Part shown: positions 42,327 to 50,742 of the stretch, in pieces | Numbering within the stretch: position 1 is the stretch's first letter | Layout of the letters: each line of letters begins with the position of its first letter | NCBI RefSeq assembly: GCF_036381655.1 | Contig: NZ_DASVCJ010000037.1 | Span: 1-64,000, forward strand | Origin: Ferrovibrio sp036381655 | Lineage (GTDB): Bacteria > Pseudomonadota > Alphaproteobacteria > Ferrovibrionales > Ferrovibrionaceae | DNA: 64,000 bases | Direction: 5' to 3' | Notes under the pieces: generated by a model | Databases searched by the model: none | What the model was told of the DNA's origin: nothing | Seen by the model: the letters and a program-made list of their open reading frames with translations, nothing else | Made by a program: the position numbers and the translations under genes

Positions 42327-43706
42327 GTGACCGTCACCCTGATCGCCAAAGCCCCCGCCGCCATCCGGCTCGAAACCTATAGCGCCAAGCAATGGACGAC
42401 GCGGCTCGGCCGCGAACGGCCCAATATCGCCGGCCTGGCCGCCTCGCAGGGCTTCAAGGCCAAGCCCGGCCAGGTCCTGGTGGTGCCCGACGGCCGCAGC
42501 GGCCGGCCGGCCCGGGTGCTGGCCGGCATCGGCGAAACTCCGGACCCGTGGTCCTACGCCGCCATCGCCGCGGCGCTGCCGCCCGGCGACTACAAGCTGG
42601 CGGATGCGAAAGCCGGCGATGCCGCGGCTTTGGGCTGGGCGCTGAGCGCCTACCGCTTCGACCACTACAAGAAGCCGTCCGAGCGCAAGCCCGCCGCGCG
42701 CCTTCTCTGGCCGGCGAAGGCCGACCGCGCCCGCGTACAGGCGCTCCATGACGGTATCGTGCTGGCGCGCGACCTGATCAATACGCCCTCCAGCGATATG
42801 GGTCCGGCCGAGCTGGCCGAAGCCGCGCGCGGCATCGCGCTGCTGGGCGGCGCGCAATTCAACTGCATCGTCGGCGACGAGCTGCTGGAGCAGAATTATC
42901 CGATGATCCATGCGGTCGGCCGCGCCTCGGCGCGGCTGCCGCGGCTGATCGACATCACCTGGGGCCATGCCAGGCATCCCAAGCTGACCCTGGTCGGCAA
43001 GGGCGTCTGTTTCGATACCGGCGGGCTGGACCTCAAACCCTCCTCGGCCATGCTGCTGATGAAGAAGGACATGGGCGGCAGCGCCGTGGTGCTGGGGCTT
43101 GCCGCCGCGATCATGGCGCTGAAGCTGCCGGTGCGGCTGCGCGTGCTGATCGCCGCGGTCGAGAACAGCGTCTCGGGCAATGCCATGCGGCCCGGCGACG
43201 TGCTGAAAAGCCGCAAGGGGCTCACCGTCGAGATCGGCAATACCGACGCCGAAGGCCGGCTGGTGCTGGCCGATGCCCTGGCCGAGGCGGATCGCGAAAA
43301 GCCCGACTGGCTGATCGATTGCGCCACGCTGACCGGCGCCGCGCGCGTCGCCGTCGGCCCCGACCTGCCGGCGCTCTATGCCACCGACGATGCGATGGCC
43401 GAGGCGCTGCTGGCCGCCGGCCTGCAGGCGGCCGATCCGCTCTGGCGCCTGCCGCTGCACAAGCCATACCGCGACTATATCGAGGGCAAGGTCGCCGACA
43501 TCACCAACTCGGCCGAGACGCCGTTCGCCGGCTCGATCACCGCGGCCCTGTTCCTCAACGAGTTCGTCGAAAAGACGAAATGCTACGCGCATCTCGACAT
43601 GTTCGCGTGGAATCCGAAAGCGCGGCCCGGCCGCCCGCTCGGCGGCGAGGCGACCGGCCTGCGCGCGCTGTTCGCGGCGATCGAAAAACGCTACGGCCGG
43701 CGCTGA
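42327..43706 (+). CDS. Leucyl aminopeptidase family protein (M17)
   Basis: A 459-aa metalloprotease if the GTG at 42327 with GAGG seven bases upstream is used; ATG 42282 would add 15 residues. The M17 active site is visible: GKGVCFDTGGLDLKPSS, MKKDMGGSA, and NTDAEGRLVLADAL, supplying the two-metal ligands, plus SGNAMRPGDVL. Enzymes of this family remove N-terminal residues from peptides in the cytosol; some also bind DNA. The N-terminal 150 residues are more variable. Confidence 0.88.
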   Translation: MTVTLIAKAPAAIRLETYSAKQWTTRLGRERPNIAGLAASQGFKAKPGQVLVVPDGRSGRPARVLAGIGETPDPWSYAAIAAALPPGDYKLADAKAGDAAALGWALSAYRFDHYKKPSERKPAARLLWPAKADRARVQALHDGIVLARDLINTPSSDMGPAELAEAARGIALLGGAQFNCIVGDELLEQNYPMIHAVGRASARLPRLIDITWGHARHPKLTLVGKGVCFDTGGLDLKPSSAMLLMKKDMGGSAVVLGLAAAIMALKLPVRLRVLIAAVENSVSGNAMRPGDVLKSRKGLTVEIGNTDAEGRLVLADALAEADREKPDWLIDCATLTGAARVAVGPDLPALYATDDAMAEALLAAGLQAADPLWRLPLHKPYRDYIEGKVADITNSAETPFAGSITAALFLNEFVEKTKCYAHLDMFAWNPKARPGRPLGGEATGLRALFAAIEKRYGRR

Positions 43707-43716
43707 GAACCGGGGA

Positions 43717-44313
43717 TCACGCGCGCGACGGCCTGTCGCGCGCGAAGGCCTGCATGTCGCGGATGAAGGCGACGAATGCCTTGAGCTGCCCGGCGATGAA
43801 ATCGCGGCTCGCCTGATCGGTCAGCCGGCCGCTCGTTTCGTCCACCTTGCTGGCGACCTGGTTGACCATCACCTCGGGCACGTTCATCGCATAGGTGTCG
43901 AGATAGACCAGCATCTGGCGCAGGTGATACTGCGCCCGCGCGCCGCCGAGCAGGCCGGGACTGGCCGACTGGATCAGCACCGGCTTATGCTTGAACGGCT
44001 TCTCGGGCAGGCGCGACAGCCAGTCGATCGCATTCTTCAGTACGCCAGGTACGGAGTAATTGTATTCCGGCGTCACGAAGATCAGGCCGTCGGCGGCGCC
44101 GATCTCCTCGCCCACCCGCCGCACCGCGGCGGGAAAACCCTCCGCCTGCAGATCGGCGTTGTAGAGCGGGAAATCGCCGACGCTGCCGAGCGCGGCGATG
44201 GTCACGCTGGGCGGCGCGAGTTCGGGCAGGCTGCGGGCGATGGCGGCGTTATACGAGCCCCTGCGCAGGCTGCCGAGCATGGTGACCAGGGTCAATGGCG
44301 CTTCGGATGGCAT
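43717..44313 (-). CDS. NADPH-dependent FMN reductase
   Basis: This 198-aa flavodoxin-fold protein matches the NADPH-dependent FMN/azo/chromate reductase family: LGSLRRGSYNAAIARSL binds FMN phosphate, and TPEYNYSVPGVLKNAIDWLSR is the signature loop. It would reduce quinones, azo compounds or flavin. The gene is convergent with the aminopeptidase. Confidence 0.87.
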   Translation of the reverse strand: MPSEAPLTLVTMLGSLRRGSYNAAIARSLPELAPPSVTIAALGSVGDFPLYNADLQAEGFPAAVRRVGEEIGAADGLIFVTPEYNYSVPGVLKNAIDWLSRLPEKPFKHKPVLIQSASPGLLGGARAQYHLRQMLVYLDTYAMNVPEVMVNQVASKVDETSGRLTDQASRDFIAGQLKAFVAFIRDMQAFARDRPSRA

Positions 44314-44373
44314 GGAATTCCCTTCTCAGACCGGATGCCATCTAGGCTGCGATCGAGCATTGTCGATAGCGTC

Positions 44374-44401
44374 GCCAGGGCAGCGCCGCCAGGGCAGCGC
44401 C
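44374..44401. repeat. Two tandem copies of a 14-bp unit
   Basis: GCCAGGGCAGCGCC occurs twice back to back at 44374-44387 and 44388-44401 in the 272-bp spacer upstream of the small membrane protein gene. The rest of the spacer shows no other gene. Confidence 0.6.
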
Positions 44402-44585
44402 GGCAGCACAACAGCAGATGGAAAAGCGACGGCAGAAAAAACTTCCGCCGCCGGTGAACCAATCCTTAAGCATCGTGTTTTTGTCACAGACGTCACGAGG
44501 TTGTCGCAAAGGCGGCGCGATTTGCCACCTTAGACTGAAGCTCTCGAATGGGGTTCACGGGCACAAACAGAAAATGGAGGGAACC

Positions 44586-44765
44586 ATGGCTTCCCCCGGT
44601 CTCATTTTTTTCCTCGTCCTCGCGGTGCTGCAATTCTTCATCATAGCCGACGGCATGGTGCAATGGTTCCATATCAACTGGCTGATTGCCGCCAATTGCG
44701 CCGCCTTCCTCAGCGGCCTGCCGCTTTTCGCCAGCTTCTACCTGCTGGGCAACCGGCGCGGCTGA
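44586..44765 (+). CDS. Small two-TM membrane protein, 59 aa
   Basis: Starts at ATG 44586 with GGAGGGAA six bases upstream, a near-ideal ribosome site. The product has two hydrophobic helices (GLIFFLVLAVLQFFIIADG and AANCAAFLSGLPLFASFYLL) and a short Arg-rich tail. I do not recognise the family. It lies by itself, convergent with slipin/NfeD genes. Confidence 0.6.
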   Translation: MASPGLIFFLVLAVLQFFIIADGMVQWFHINWLIAANCAAFLSGLPLFASFYLLGNRRG

Positions 44766-44851
44766 GCCGGGGCGGGCGCCGGGCAATTTGGCAGCGGCGC
44801 AACTCTGGGTGATACCGCGCCGGACGCTCGCCGCGCCGCCGGCCGGCTGCC

Positions 44852-45625
44852 TCAGCCTCCGGCCGCGTCGCCGCCGGCCCGGCCGACAAAGCCGCGCAGC
44901 ATCTCCATCGGGAAGGGAAAGACGATGGTCGAGCTATTCTGCGCGCCGATCATGTTCAGCGTGCCGAGATAGCGCAACTGCATCGCCTCGGGCCGCCGGC
45001 TCATGATCTCGGCGGCTTCCAGCAGCTTCTGCGCCGCCTGCAATTCGCCCTCGGCATTGATCACCTTGGCGCGCCGCTCGCGTTCGGCCTCGGCCTGGCG
45101 GGCGATGACGCGGATCATGCTTTCGCTGATATCGACATGCTTGATCTCGACATTGGCGACCTTGATACCCCAGGCATCGGTCTGCACGTCCAGGATTTCC
45201 TGGATGTCGCTGTTGAGCTTGTCGCGCGAACTCAGCATCTCGTCCAGGTCATGCTTGCCCAGCACGGAGCGGAGCGTGGTCTGCGCAAGCTGCCCCGTCG
45301 CCGCCATGAAATCGGCGACCTGGATGATCGCCTTGTCCGGCTCGACGATGCGGAAATAGATCACCGCATTGACCTTCACCGAAACGTTGTCGCGCGAGAT
45401 CACATCCTGGCTCGGCACGTCCAGCACCAGGGTGCGCAGATCCGTACGCACCATCTGCTGCACATAGGGGATCAGGATGATCAGCCCCGGCCCTTTGACG
45501 CCGGTGAAGCGGCCGAGCGTGAAGACGACGCCGCGCTCGTATTCGCGCAGGATGCGGATCGCCGCCATCAGGAACAGCGCGATCAGGATGACAAGCGGCG
45601 CGATGAATGCGTATTGCTGCCACAT
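44852..45625 (-). CDS. Slipin (SPFH/stomatin family)
   Basis: A 257-aa membrane protein: an N-terminal hydrophobic helix (FIAPLVILIALFLMAAIRI), then the SPFH/Band 7 domain (about 25-200) with YERGVVFTLGRF, DVPSQDVISRDNVSVKVNAVIYFR and ARQAEAERERRAKVI before a coiled-coil C-terminus. Slipins form large oligomers and are co-encoded with NfeD proteases that process or assist them; the partner gene lies 21 bp upstream on the same strand. Confidence 0.92.
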   Translation of the reverse strand: MWQQYAFIAPLVILIALFLMAAIRILREYERGVVFTLGRFTGVKGPGLIILIPYVQQMVRTDLRTLVLDVPSQDVISRDNVSVKVNAVIYFRIVEPDKAIIQVADFMAATGQLAQTTLRSVLGKHDLDEMLSSRDKLNSDIQEILDVQTDAWGIKVANVEIKHVDISESMIRVIARQAEAERERRAKVINAEGELQAAQKLLEAAEIMSRRPEAMQLRYLGTLNMIGAQNSSTIVFPFPMEMLRGFVGRAGGDAAGG

Positions 45626-45646
45626 CGGAGCGGTCCTTTTCTGGTT

Positions 45647-47107
45647 CTATGGAACTTTCATCTGCTCGCGTCCCGGATCGGACGCCGAGTCGGACGTCGG
45701 GTCGGGCGCCACGTCGAGCGTCAGGTCATGCAGCGCCTTGACGCGCACGCGCTGGCCCGGTGCGAATTGCGCCGCCGCCTCTGCTTTCCAGCGTTCGCCA
45801 TGCACCAGCACGAAACCCGCGCCGTCGCCCCATTCCAGCACCGTGGCGGAAGCGCCGATCATCTGCTCGCGCCCGGTGACGACGCCGCGCCGCTGCGCCT
45901 TGTAGGCCAGACGCAGGATCAGCATGACGAAGCCGAGCGTCACGCCGGCGATGGCGGCCGTCACCGGCCAGTCGATCTCGAATTCCGGCAGCTCGGTATC
46001 GATCAGGATGGTGGCGCCCAGCACGAAGGCGATGGCGCCGCCGATCCCCAGGGCGCCGACCGAGGGCGTGAATACCTCGCCGATCATCAGCGCCACGCCG
46101 AGCAGCATCAGCCCGGCGCCGGCGTAATTCACCGGCAGCGCCGCCAGGGCGTAGAGGCCGATCAGCAGGCAGATCCCGCCGATCACGCCGGGGAAGAAGA
46201 CGCCCGGATTCATGAATTCGAAGATCAGGCCGTAGATGCCGATCATCATCAGGATCAGCGCCACGTTCGGATCGGTGATCGCCGCCAGCAGCTTGGTGCG
46301 CCAGTCCGGCGCCAGCGGCACGACTGACAATCCGGCGGTGGCGAGGGTCGTTTCGCCGGCACCGAGCTTCACCTGGCGGCCATCGATCGCCTGCAGCAGC
46401 GCCGCTTCGTCGGCGGCGATCAGGTCGGCGACATGCTGCGCCGTCGCCTCGGTGGCGGAAAGGCTGACGCCCTGGCGCACCGCCTGCTCGGCCCAATCGG
46501 CATTGCGGCCGCGCAGCTCGGCCAGCGAGCGGATATAGGCGGTGGCGTCGTTGACCACCTTCTTCTCCATCGCGCTCATGCCTTCGGTGGCGGCGGGCTT
46601 CGCCGCGCCGTCATCCTGCTGCCCGTCCGTCTTGCCGCCATCCTTGGGCGCGGGCTTCTCGCCGCCGCCGAATGGCAGGCCGCCGCCCAGCCGCACCGGC
46701 GTCGCCGCGCCGAGATTGGTGCCCGGCGCCATCGCCGCGATGTGGCTGGCATAAAGAATATAGGTGCCGGCGCTGGCCGCCCGCGCGCCGCTCGGGCTGA
46801 CATAGGCCGCAACGGGAATCGGCGAGGCGAGAATGGCGCGGATGATCTGGCGCATGGCGGTATCCAGGCCGCCCGGCGTGTCCATGCGCAGGATCACCAG
46901 CGCGGCGTTGCGCGCCTTGGCCTGTTCAAGACCGCGCGTGACGTAGTCCGCCGTGGCCGGTCCGATGGCGCCGTCGATCGTCAGTTCGAGCGCGATGCGG
47001 CCGTTCTGCGACAGCGCCGGCGCAACGGCCAAACCGATACCGCCCGCCGCCAATGCGAGCAGCAGGAAAACCCGCCGAACCAATGCCTGGACCTGTGCCA
47101 CCGGCAT
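45647..47107 (-). CDS. NfeD-family membrane serine protease
   Basis: A 486-aa protein. A signal peptide is followed by a ClpP-class protease domain (about 35-245), with DTPGGLDTAMRQIIRA and the nucleophile region PSGARAASAGTYI (Ser) ahead of a Lys in the KKVVNDA block. After four or five TM helices (260-400) comes a C-terminal OB-fold NfeD domain (GASATVLEWGDGAGFVLVHGERW). It probably cleaves or quality-controls slipin. An unusual Gly/Lys/Asp-rich insert of about 40 residues (GGGEKPAPKDGGKTDGQQDD) lies in the protease domain. Confidence 0.9.
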   Translation of the reverse strand: MPVAQVQALVRRVFLLLALAAGGIGLAVAPALSQNGRIALELTIDGAIGPATADYVTRGLEQAKARNAALVILRMDTPGGLDTAMRQIIRAILASPIPVAAYVSPSGARAASAGTYILYASHIAAMAPGTNLGAATPVRLGGGLPFGGGEKPAPKDGGKTDGQQDDGAAKPAATEGMSAMEKKVVNDATAYIRSLAELRGRNADWAEQAVRQGVSLSATEATAQHVADLIAADEAALLQAIDGRQVKLGAGETTLATAGLSVVPLAPDWRTKLLAAITDPNVALILMMIGIYGLIFEFMNPGVFFPGVIGGICLLIGLYALAALPVNYAGAGLMLLGVALMIGEVFTPSVGALGIGGAIAFVLGATILIDTELPEFEIDWPVTAAIAGVTLGFVMLILRLAYKAQRRGVVTGREQMIGASATVLEWGDGAGFVLVHGERWKAEAAAQFAPGQRVRVKALHDLTLDVAPDPTSDSASDPGREQMKVP

Positions 47108-47190
47108 GCCTCCAAGACGGCCATGACTCTAAGATAGGACGCCCGCCATTCGGCGGAAGACCGCAGATTTCAGCGGCTTCGCCATTGCCT

Positions 47191-47260
47191 GGATTTCGTT
47201 GTCCGGATTCCGTTGTCCGGATTCCGTTGCCCGGATTCCGTTGCCCGGATTCCGTTGCCC
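47191..47260. repeat. Five tandem copies of a 14-bp unit
   Basis: The unit GGATTCCGTTGCCC is repeated five times, with small changes in the first two copies and a partial sixth copy after. No CRISPR-like spacers separate the units. Confidence 0.85.
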
Positions 47261-47374
47261 GGATTTCGCGCGCCCCTGCGCCACGACTCATGGCGCACCA
47301 TGTTCTCATCACTTGGAACATAGGACAGAATAGCCTTGACTGCAAGCCGAAATGTTCTTATTCTGACCCAAATA

Positions 47375-47408
47375 GTCGTTCCCGGGCCTCCCCCTTCGCG
47401 GGGACGAC
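47375..47408. repeat. REP-like palindrome
   Basis: GTCGTTCCCG pairs with CGGGGACGAC with one G-T pair, around a 14-nt loop. Such elements are found dispersed in many alphaproteobacterial genomes; whole-genome copies cannot be counted here. Confidence 0.55.
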
Positions 47409-47519
47409 GGAATACTGGGGTTGGACATCGTGGATCGGAACAGGCAATCCCGCCCAATCGTCACCCCGGGCGAGACGGCCGTTCGCCGGCGAGACCCGGG
47501 ATCCCATTAAAGAAATGGG

Positions 47520-47567
47520 ATTCCGGCTCGCGCGGCGCGGCGGAAAGCGCGCCGCGCGAGCCGGAAT
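47520..47567. repeat. Perfect 20-bp inverted repeat
   Basis: The arms at 47520-47539 and 47548-47567 are perfectly complementary (ATTCCGGCTCGCGCGGCGCG and its complement) around the loop GCGGAAAG. It lies in a larger repeat-like block that begins GTCACCCCGG and ends CCGGAATGAC. There is no T-run, so it is more likely a dispersed palindromic element than a plain terminator. Confidence 0.75.
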
Positions 47568-47703
47568 GACGGCAAGGAGCGACAGAAAATCAAAGGCTGC
47601 CACGAAAACCAGGCCGCCCCGGAATCGAAAGAGATTTAATTGGCTTTACTTGGCTCCAATTGGCTTCCAATCCGACGCAACCGGCTGCGCCAGCCGGTAT
47701 CGC

Positions 47704-48327
47704 TCAGGCCAGAGGGGGCCGCGTCGCCTGCATGGCAGGCCGGGCGTCGAAAACGGCGAACCAGCGCGCCAGATCGGGCCGGCCGCCGCGCCAGCCGGCC
47801 TCCGGATGGCGGAAATCGTAGTAGCCGAGCGCGCAGGCGATGGCGATCTCGCCGATGCTGGGCGTTTCGAACAGGCTGGCGGCCTCCTGTTCGAGCACAT
47901 CGAGCGCCGCCGCGATCGCCGCTTCCTGGCGCGCGATCACCGCATCGCTGCGCTGCCCGTCGGGGCGGCGCAACTCGACGAAGCGGCGGATGACAGCTTC
48001 GGCAAGCCCGTCGCCCAGGGCCTGACGCCGCAGGCTGCGCCAGCGCTGCGGCCCGCGCTGGGGGAAGATGCGGCCGGCTTCCGAACGGAGGCCCTCGGCC
48101 ACGGCATAGCTGTCGAGGAACTCGCAGATCACCGGAGAATCATACAGCGCGACCCCGTCGGGCAATTCCAGCACCGGCACTTTGGCCAGCGGGTTGCTGC
48201 CGCGCAAATCCGCCGCGGTCCAGGGATCGGTCAGTACCAGTTCGATCCGCTCGGCGAGGCCGAGTTCGATGGCCGCGACCCGCACCTTGCGGGCAAAAGG
48301 AGAGGTCGTGGCATAGCGCAGCTTCAT
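47704..48327 (-). CDS. Glutathione S-transferase family protein
   Basis: A 207-aa GST with the N-terminal thioredoxin fold: TTSPFARKVRVAAIELGL (catalytic Ser/Cys position is Ser-Pro-Phe), NPLAKVPVLELPDGVALYDSPVICEFLD (cis-Pro; Asp-Ser). The C-terminal helical domain has IGEIAIACALGYYDFRHPE. Its physiological substrate is unknown. Confidence 0.87.
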   Translation of the reverse strand: MKLRYATTSPFARKVRVAAIELGLAERIELVLTDPWTAADLRGSNPLAKVPVLELPDGVALYDSPVICEFLDSYAVAEGLRSEAGRIFPQRGPQRWRSLRRQALGDGLAEAVIRRFVELRRPDGQRSDAVIARQEAAIAAALDVLEQEAASLFETPSIGEIAIACALGYYDFRHPEAGWRGGRPDLARWFAVFDARPAMQATRPPLA

Positions 48328-48408
48328 CGCGGGTCCTTATTAACAGGATCAGCGACAGAATAAACGCATGAAAGAAATTTTAGTTATGCTGCGATTGCAA
48401 CGCTGCGT

Positions 48409-50457
48409 TCATGCCGCCTTGCTGTAGCTGCGGTCGACCAGGGCGACGATCTCGCGCATGATCGCCGTGAGGTCGTAATCCTTCGGCGTGAAGACGCCGG
48501 CGATGCCGGCGGCCTTCAGGCGCCGCTCGTCCTCCGGCGGGATGATGCCGCCGACCACCACCGGCACCTCGCCGATGCCCTCCCTGCGCATGCGCTCGAT
48601 CACGTCGGTGGCAAGCTCGACATGGCTGCCGGAGAGGATCGACAGGCCGACCAGATGCACGCCCTCTTCCAAAGCGGCGGCGACGATCTGTTCGGGCGTG
48701 AGCCGGATGCCTTCGTAGACAACTTCCATGCCGCAATCGCGCGCCTTCACGGCGATCTGCTCGGCGCCGTTGGAATGGCCATCCAGGCCGGGCTTGCCGA
48801 CCAGCAGCTTCAACGGCCGCCCCAACCGCTGCGCCACGGCCTTCACTTCCTCGCGCAATGCGTCCATGCCGTCATCGGCCAGCGCCGTACCCGCCGCGGC
48901 AACGCCGGTCGGCGCGCGATATTCGCCGAACACCTTGCGCAGGGCGGCAGCCCATTCGCCGGTGGTCACGCCGGCCTTGGCCGCCGCGATGCTGGGTTCC
49001 ATGATATTGCGATTCTCGCGGGCGGCGGCTTCCAGATCGGCCAGCGCCTTCCCGACCGCTTTCGCATCGCGCTCAGCGCGCCACTGCTTCAGCCGCTCGA
49101 TCTGCTCGGCCTCGGCCGCCGGATCGACGGTCAGGATCGCGCCGCCTTCGCTCGCCACCAGCGGCGACGGTGCCGACTCGGTGAACCTGTTGACGCCGAC
49201 GACGACATGCTCGCCGGTCTCGATGCCGCGCACGCGGGCGGTGTTGCTCTCGACCAGGGCCTGCTTGAGATAGCCGCTCTCGACCGCCGGGATCACCCCG
49301 CCCATGTCGTCGATGCGCCGCAATTCGGTGCGCGCCGCCGCCTTCAGCGCCTCGACCTTGGCCTCGATCACCGGGTTGTTGTCGAAAATGTCGCCGTATT
49401 CCAGAAGATCGGTTTCGTAGGCGACGATCTGCTGCAGCCGCAGCGACCATTGCTGATCCCATGGCCGCGGCAGGCCAAGCGCTTCGTTCCAGGCCGGCAG
49501 TTGCACGGCGCGGGCGCGCGCCTTCTTCGACAGCACCACCGCCAGCATCTCGAGCAGGATGCGGTAGACGTTGTTCTCCGGCTGCTGCTCGGTGAGCCCC
49601 AGCGAGTTGACCTGAACGCCGTAGCGGAACAGCAAGGCCTTGGGGTCGGTCACGCCGTAGCGCTCGCGGCCGATCTCCTCCCAGAGATCGACGAAGGCGC
49701 GCATCTTGCAGATTTCGGTGATGAAGCGGATGCCGGCATTGACGAAGAAGCTGATGCGGCCGAAGGCCTGGCTGAAATCCTCGGGCGGCACCTGGCCGCT
49801 GTCGCGCACCGCATCGAGCACCGCGATCGCCGTGGCCAGCGCATAGGCCAGCTCCTGCACCGGAATCGCGCCGGCTTCCTGCAGGTGATAGCTGCAGACA
49901 TTGGTCGGGTTCCATTTCGGTAGCTCGCGGTAGGTGAAGGCGATCACGTCGGTGATCAGCCGCATCGAGGCCGCCGGCGGGAAGATGTAGGTGCCGCGGG
50001 AGAGATATTCCTTGATGATGTCGTTCTGCACCGTGCCGCTCAGGTCGGCGCGCTTCGCCCCCTGCTCCTCGGCGACGGCGATGTAGAGCGCCAGCAGCCA
50101 GGCGGCCGGCGCGTTGATCGTCATCGAGGTGTTCATCTGGGCGAGCGGAATGCCCTCGAACAATACCCGCATGTCGCCCAGATGGCTGATCGGCACGCCG
50201 ACCTTGCCGACCTCGCCGCGCGCCAGGACATGGTCGCTGTCGTAGCCGGTCTGGGTCGGCAGGTCGAAGGCGACCGACAGGCCGGTCTGGCCGCGGCTCA
50301 GGTTGGTCCGGTACAGCGCGTTGGAGGCCCGGGCCGAGCTGTGGCCGGAATAGGTGCGGAAAAGCCAGGGTTTGTCCCGGCCGCCTGCCGAACCACCGCT
50401 TTCGCGACCGCGAATGGTGTTAGCAGAAGCAGCATCGTTTGGGCGAGTCGCACACAT
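48409..50457 (-). CDS. ecm: Ethylmalonyl-CoA mutase
   Basis: A 682-aa adenosylcobalamin enzyme: an acyl-CoA mutase TIM barrel (about 30-550; LSVAFDLPTQTGYDSDH, YRILLEMLAVVLSKKARARAVQLPAWNEALGLPRPWDQQWSLR) joined to a B12-binding domain with the cobalt-ligand motif GLDGHSNGAEQ (DxHxxG) and SILSGSHVEL and GGIIPP. It converts (2R)-ethylmalonyl-CoA to (2S)-methylsuccinyl-CoA in acetyl-CoA assimilation. The start adds a 27-residue poor-homology leader before DKPWLFRTYSGH, so a later start is possible. It is divergent from ccr, whose product feeds it. Confidence 0.93.
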   Translation of the reverse strand: MCATRPNDAASANTIRGRESGGSAGGRDKPWLFRTYSGHSSARASNALYRTNLSRGQTGLSVAFDLPTQTGYDSDHVLARGEVGKVGVPISHLGDMRVLFEGIPLAQMNTSMTINAPAAWLLALYIAVAEEQGAKRADLSGTVQNDIIKEYLSRGTYIFPPAASMRLITDVIAFTYRELPKWNPTNVCSYHLQEAGAIPVQELAYALATAIAVLDAVRDSGQVPPEDFSQAFGRISFFVNAGIRFITEICKMRAFVDLWEEIGRERYGVTDPKALLFRYGVQVNSLGLTEQQPENNVYRILLEMLAVVLSKKARARAVQLPAWNEALGLPRPWDQQWSLRLQQIVAYETDLLEYGDIFDNNPVIEAKVEALKAAARTELRRIDDMGGVIPAVESGYLKQALVESNTARVRGIETGEHVVVGVNRFTESAPSPLVASEGGAILTVDPAAEAEQIERLKQWRAERDAKAVGKALADLEAAARENRNIMEPSIAAAKAGVTTGEWAAALRKVFGEYRAPTGVAAAGTALADDGMDALREEVKAVAQRLGRPLKLLVGKPGLDGHSNGAEQIAVKARDCGMEVVYEGIRLTPEQIVAAALEEGVHLVGLSILSGSHVELATDVIERMRREGIGEVPVVVGGIIPPEDERRLKAAGIAGVFTPKDYDLTAIMREIVALVDRSYSKAA

Positions 50458-50484
50458 AACTTTGTTCCGCGTTTCGTTGACGTA

Positions 50485-50532
50485 AGGTTATTATGTTTCC
50501 CCTTGCGCGCAGCAAGGGAAATAACATAACCT
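50485..50532. promoter_or_regulatory. Imperfect dyad in the ecm/ccr divergent region
   Basis: AGGTTAT at 50485-50491 pairs with ATAACCT (50526-50532), and CCTTGC near 50501 pairs with GCAAGG near 50512, around a central GCGCGCA. The symmetry covers about 48 bp and lies 28-75 bp upstream of ecm. It is a candidate operator for a regulator controlling both genes. Confidence 0.4.
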
Positions 50533-50677
50533 CTGCTGCAATGCAAAACGATCTTGCCATTTTTTCGCCGTTGCAAAAAGGTGGCAAATCGTCTGGCAGG
50601 GGACCGTCTTACGATGCCGGGGCAAGGCTAGTCCCGGCGGCCCCGGCCAACAAGAGAAGAAACACCGCTCGCCCGGC

Positions 50678-50719
50678 AGCGTTACAGGACGAGCGTTACA
50701 GGACGAGCGCTACAGGGAC
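50678..50719. repeat. Three tandem copies of a 14-bp unit upstream of ccr
   Basis: AGCGTTACAGGACG occurs at 50678-50691 and 50692-50705, with a divergent third copy at 50706-50719, just before the AAGGAG ribosome site. It sits in the 5' leader of ccr. Confidence 0.7.
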
Positions 50720-50742
50720 AGCCAAGAAGAAGGAGTTTCGCC

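Larger units (their letters stand above)
47108..47703. other. 596-bp repeat-rich spacer without a supported gene
   Basis: Holds the probable nfeD promoter near 47108, a five-copy 14-bp tandem repeat, and two dispersed-type palindromes (47375-47408, 47520-47567). Nothing here resembles a coding region in codon use, though several frames stay open because of the high GC. Confidence 0.6.

Noticed and set aside
47191..47260. Possible CRISPR array
   Set aside because: The 14-bp units are directly adjacent without spacers, so it is a tandem repeat.
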